Assembly: GCA_937858775.1 (NCBI GenBank)
Contig: CALLYX010000299.1
Coordinates: 1 to 7,023, forward strand
DNA length: 7,023 nucleotides
Direction: 5' to 3'
Source: an uncultured bacterium
Lineage (GTDB): Bacteria; Auribacterota; Tritonobacteria; UBA1439
The number at the start of each line of letters is the position of its first letter. Within the stretch, counting starts at the first letter, position 1. Below are positions 4,938 to 7,023 of the stretch, piece after piece. A model generated the notes under the pieces. That model saw only the letters and a program-made list of their open reading frames with translations, was not told where the DNA came from and did not search any database. The translations under genes were made by a program, and so were the position numbers.

Positions 4938-5742
4938 AGAAAAGCAGGCGCAGGCCGAGAATGCAGAGGGCGGCGGCGAGGCCGCGCAGGATCCATCGGC
5001 CGTGGACGCGCCGCGCCAGCCAAGCGCCGAGCTGCGCGCCGAGGACGACGCCGGCGGCGAGGGCGAACGTCCGCCGCCCGCCGCGGTGGAAGTCCCCGGC
5101 GGCGAGGTGCACGACCGTCCCCGCAAGCGCCATGATCGCCAGGATGAAGTGCGAGGTGGCGGTCGCGACGTGGACGGGGAAATCGAGGAGGTGGACCATC
5201 GCCGGCACGTGGATGATTCCGCCGCCTATCCCCAGCAGGCTCGAAAACAATCCCACCCCCGTGCTCAGCGCTGCGCCGACGAGCGGGCTGAACGCGTACT
5301 CGTGCCGCGTGCCGTCGGCCTCGACGAGCACCCTCCGCATCACCCCCCGGCGTCCGTGGGCGGGCGCCGCCCCGCCCCCCCCCTCGCGGAAAAAGAGGAA
5401 GAGCGAGGCGGCGATCATCAGGACCCCCATCACGTTGTCGAAGGCCGGGCGCGGGATGAGCTGGGTCGAAAGCGCGCCGAGCACGGCGCCGGGGACGGCT
5501 GCGGCGGAGAAGATGAGCCCCGTTCTGTAATCCACCCTGCCCATACGCGCGTAGGCGGCGGTACCGGAAAGCGCGTTGAAAAAGACCACCGCGAGGGATA
5601 TGGAGGTGATGGTTGCCGGGCTTTCGCGCGGGTAGAGGATGATGAGCAGCGGGACGAGTATGAAACCCCCGCCCGCGCCGATGAGCGTCCCGTACGCCCC
5701 GATGACGAATCCCAGCGGTATGAGCCAGGGATGGCAAGTCAT
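4936..5742 (-). CDS. TauE/SafE-family membrane permease (putative sulfite/anion exporter)
   Basis: The 268-residue protein has the two-half architecture of TauE/SafE permeases. The first glycine motif, GTLIGAGGGFILVP, is at residues 18-31, and its counterpart, GIGGGIIHVP, is at 171-180. About seven or eight membrane segments are likely. A charged loop at about 120-150 separates the halves, and conserved ATSHF (195-199) lies in the second. Length is normal for the family. Known members export sulfite, sulfoacetate or related small anions, but substrate cannot be told from sequence. The ATG overlaps the stop of the upstream metallophosphoesterase (ATGA, 5739-5742), and no separate ribosome site is seen, which suggests translational coupling. 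The stop codon touches the IS3-like remnant, so the last residue or two and the original downstream region may have been altered. No nearby sulfur-metabolism gene supports a particular substrate. Confidence 0.88.
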   Translation of the reverse strand: MTCHPWLIPLGFVIGAYGTLIGAGGGFILVPLLIILYPRESPATITSISLAVVFFNALSGTAAYARMGRVDYRTGLIFSAAAVPGAVLGALSTQLIPRPAFDNVMGVLMIAASLFLFFREGGGGAAPAHGRRGVMRRVLVEADGTRHEYAFSPLVGAALSTGVGLFSSLLGIGGGIIHVPAMVHLLDFPVHVATATSHFILAIMALAGTVVHLAAGDFHRGGRRTFALAAGVVLGAQLGAWLARRVHGRWILRGLAAALCILGLRLLF

Positions 5743-7023
5743 CGCGCCGGCCGCCCGATGAATATCTCCGCCGGGATCTCCTGGCGCCCCGCCCGGCGTT
5801 TCCCGAGGATCATGACTTTTTGGAGGAGAGTCAGGTCGTCCGGCGCCTCTTTCGGGATGGCGCGGTAGCGCACGCGGACGCCGCCGCCGACGGCGTCTAT
5901 GGTGAAGCAGCTAAGCTCATAAGACGGGCGGTAGACGTCCGGCATCAAGCGAGCGTGCGTCGGGGTGCGCTCGAGCCGTTTGAGCCAGGAGCCGGTGTTG
6001 AGGACGTAGCGCGAGCCCACCCGCCGCGCCGACGCGAGATGCGTGTGCCCGTAGAGGAAGACCGCCACGGACGGATCCGCGTCGAAGACCGCCTGCGCGG
6101 CGGCGAGATACCTCTTCTCCTTGTCCGCCTTCATTTCGGCGGCGTGGGTGACGCCGTACCGATCGAGCGTCTCGCGGATGTCCCGCGACAGGAAAAAGGC
6201 GGGGATCGCGAGGAGGGCGAGCGTCGAGATGACGACGCCGTTCACCCAGATGACCCAGTCGACGAGGCGCCCGGCCATGCCGAACCGCCTGCCCAGCCGG
6301 ATGTCGAAGAACGTCGTGCGGAGGATCCCGAGGCGCTGGAGCGACTGGCCGGCGTAGACGACGACGCTCGCGGTGAAGAGGAGGAGGAACGGCACGAGGA
6401 ACCAGCGCAGGAGGTCGCCCATCTCGCGGTAGAAGTAGTTCGACCAGATCCAGAACGGGATCTCCTCGGTGGGGTATACGGAGGCGAGGTCGTTCAGCCA
6501 TGGGCTGCGCCCCCGCTCCGCGCTCCGCCCGGCGGCGGCGACGGTGGCCACAGTGATGAAATAGCCCGACGGAAGCCCGTACGGGTCGCCGAAATCGGGA
6601 AAGGAGTTGAACGCGTCGTGCTGGTTCCCGTGCTCCACCCATATCTTCCGGTCGCCGACGGGAAGCAGCAGGTGCGTGACCGGGCGGAGGTCGACGTTAT
6701 ACTCCGCGAGCGCCTCTTTCCACGCGGGGACGCAGGCCAGCTCGTAGTCGTGGTTCCCGGGGATGAGCGTGATCTTCACGCGCCGGCCCGTTTCCCGGAG
6801 CTGGGCGAAGAGGGCCGGGTGACTCCGGATGATCTTATCCGGCTTTTCCGGCCCCTGGACCGTCGTCAGTTCCCAGAGGCCGAACGCGTCGCCCGGGATG
6901 ACGAGCTCGGCCGGAAGGGGGCCGTTCGCTATCTCCCGCAGGAAGCCGACCAGCTCGGGTTCGAAGGGACAGCGTTCCAACGCCCCGTCGCCCCCGATGT
7001 GGAGGTCGCTGATGAAGTAGTAC
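5739..7023 (-). CDS. Calcineurin-like metallophosphoesterase with two membrane helices, 5' partial
   Basis: The frame is open to the window edge, so the true start lies outside; 427 residues are visible. Counted from the edge, the metal-binding motifs appear in order: SDLH at 5-8, GDAFGLWE at 44-51, GNHD at 89-92, HGNQHD at 131-136 and GHTH at 325-328, followed by LNTGSW. These are the ligands of the two-metal calcineurin-like fold. Between the fourth and fifth motifs is a long insertion with two strongly hydrophobic segments (about 207-224 and 253-278). The enzyme is probably membrane-anchored with both domain halves on the same side. The best-known bacterial relative, LpxH (UDP-2,3-diacylglucosamine hydrolase), is much shorter and lacks this insertion, so I do not assign that activity. 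A phosphate monoester or diester substrate, perhaps a lipid, is an inference. It is coupled to the downstream TauE-family gene by a 4-base overlap. Confidence 0.88.
   Translation of the reverse strand, partial: YYFISDLHIGGDGALERCPFEPELVGFLREIANGPLPAELVIPGDAFGLWELTTVQGPEKPDKIIRSHPALFAQLRETGRRVKITLIPGNHDYELACVPAWKEALAEYNVDLRPVTHLLLPVGDRKIWVEHGNQHDAFNSFPDFGDPYGLPSGYFITVATVAAAGRSAERGRSPWLNDLASVYPTEEIPFWIWSNYFYREMGDLLRWFLVPFLLLFTASVVVYAGQSLQRLGILRTTFFDIRLGRRFGMAGRLVDWVIWVNGVVISTLALLAIPAFFLSRDIRETLDRYGVTHAAEMKADKEKRYLAAAQAVFDADPSVAVFLYGHTHLASARRVGSRYVLNTGSWLKRLERTPTHARLMPDVYRPSYELSCFTIDAVGGGVRVRYRAIPKEAPDDLTLLQKVMILGKRRAGRQEIPAEIFIGRPAR

Noticed and set aside
4850..5868. Long frames across the permease gene (4850-5737 -, 5002-5868 +)
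   Set aside because: They are low-complexity Arg-rich translations with no domain likeness; they shadow the TauE-family gene.

Overview
This 7 kb window comes from a GC-rich bacterium that I cannot place taxonomically. No ribosomal or other marker gene is present. The tRNA has a bacterial layout with an encoded CCA end, the promoters look sigma70-like, and Shine-Dalgarno sites are clear in the middle region. The mixture of truncated genes, an IS scar and repeat proteins suggests an accessory region, probably of an uncultivated organism.

Left part (1-2667, + strand, very GC-rich from about 650 on). It opens with an intact but mosaic ORF (13-660). That ORF joins an N-terminal fragment like actinobacterial HD-domain regulators to the C-terminal end of a phosphodiester glycosidase (NAGPA-like) domain and an unrecognised tail. 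A short membrane ORF (660-1091) overlaps it by one base and resembles only the membrane module of fused MFS/spermidine synthases. After a nested GC-rich hairpin and a good extended -10 promoter comes a full-length FrhB-family iron-sulfur flavoprotein (1228-2667).

Middle part (2813-4722, + strand, clearly lower GC). tRNA-Val(UAC) has its own extended -10 promoter. It is followed 20 bases later by a 58-residue TTG-start gene with a near-perfect Shine-Dalgarno site. Next come a secreted ankyrin-repeat protein (3268-3930) and a secreted glycine-rich protein made of 19-residue tandem repeats (4159-4569). After each of these three genes, 72 to 124 bases past its stop codon, lies one copy of the same 34-base hairpin element (3211-3244, 4003-4036, 4660-4693). 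Each copy has an 11-nt loop and a U-rich tail. This layout is the least explained feature of the window. The segment ends at the terminus of a truncated IS3-like element (4723-4937), so it looks like a small accessory island between a tRNA gene and an IS scar.

Right part (4936-7023, - strand, GC-rich). A metallophosphoesterase with two predicted membrane helices, cut by the window edge, overlaps by 4 bases (ATGA) a TauE/SafE-family permease. They are probably a translationally coupled pair. The IS scar begins at the permease stop codon. The + and - blocks therefore converge on the IS remnant.
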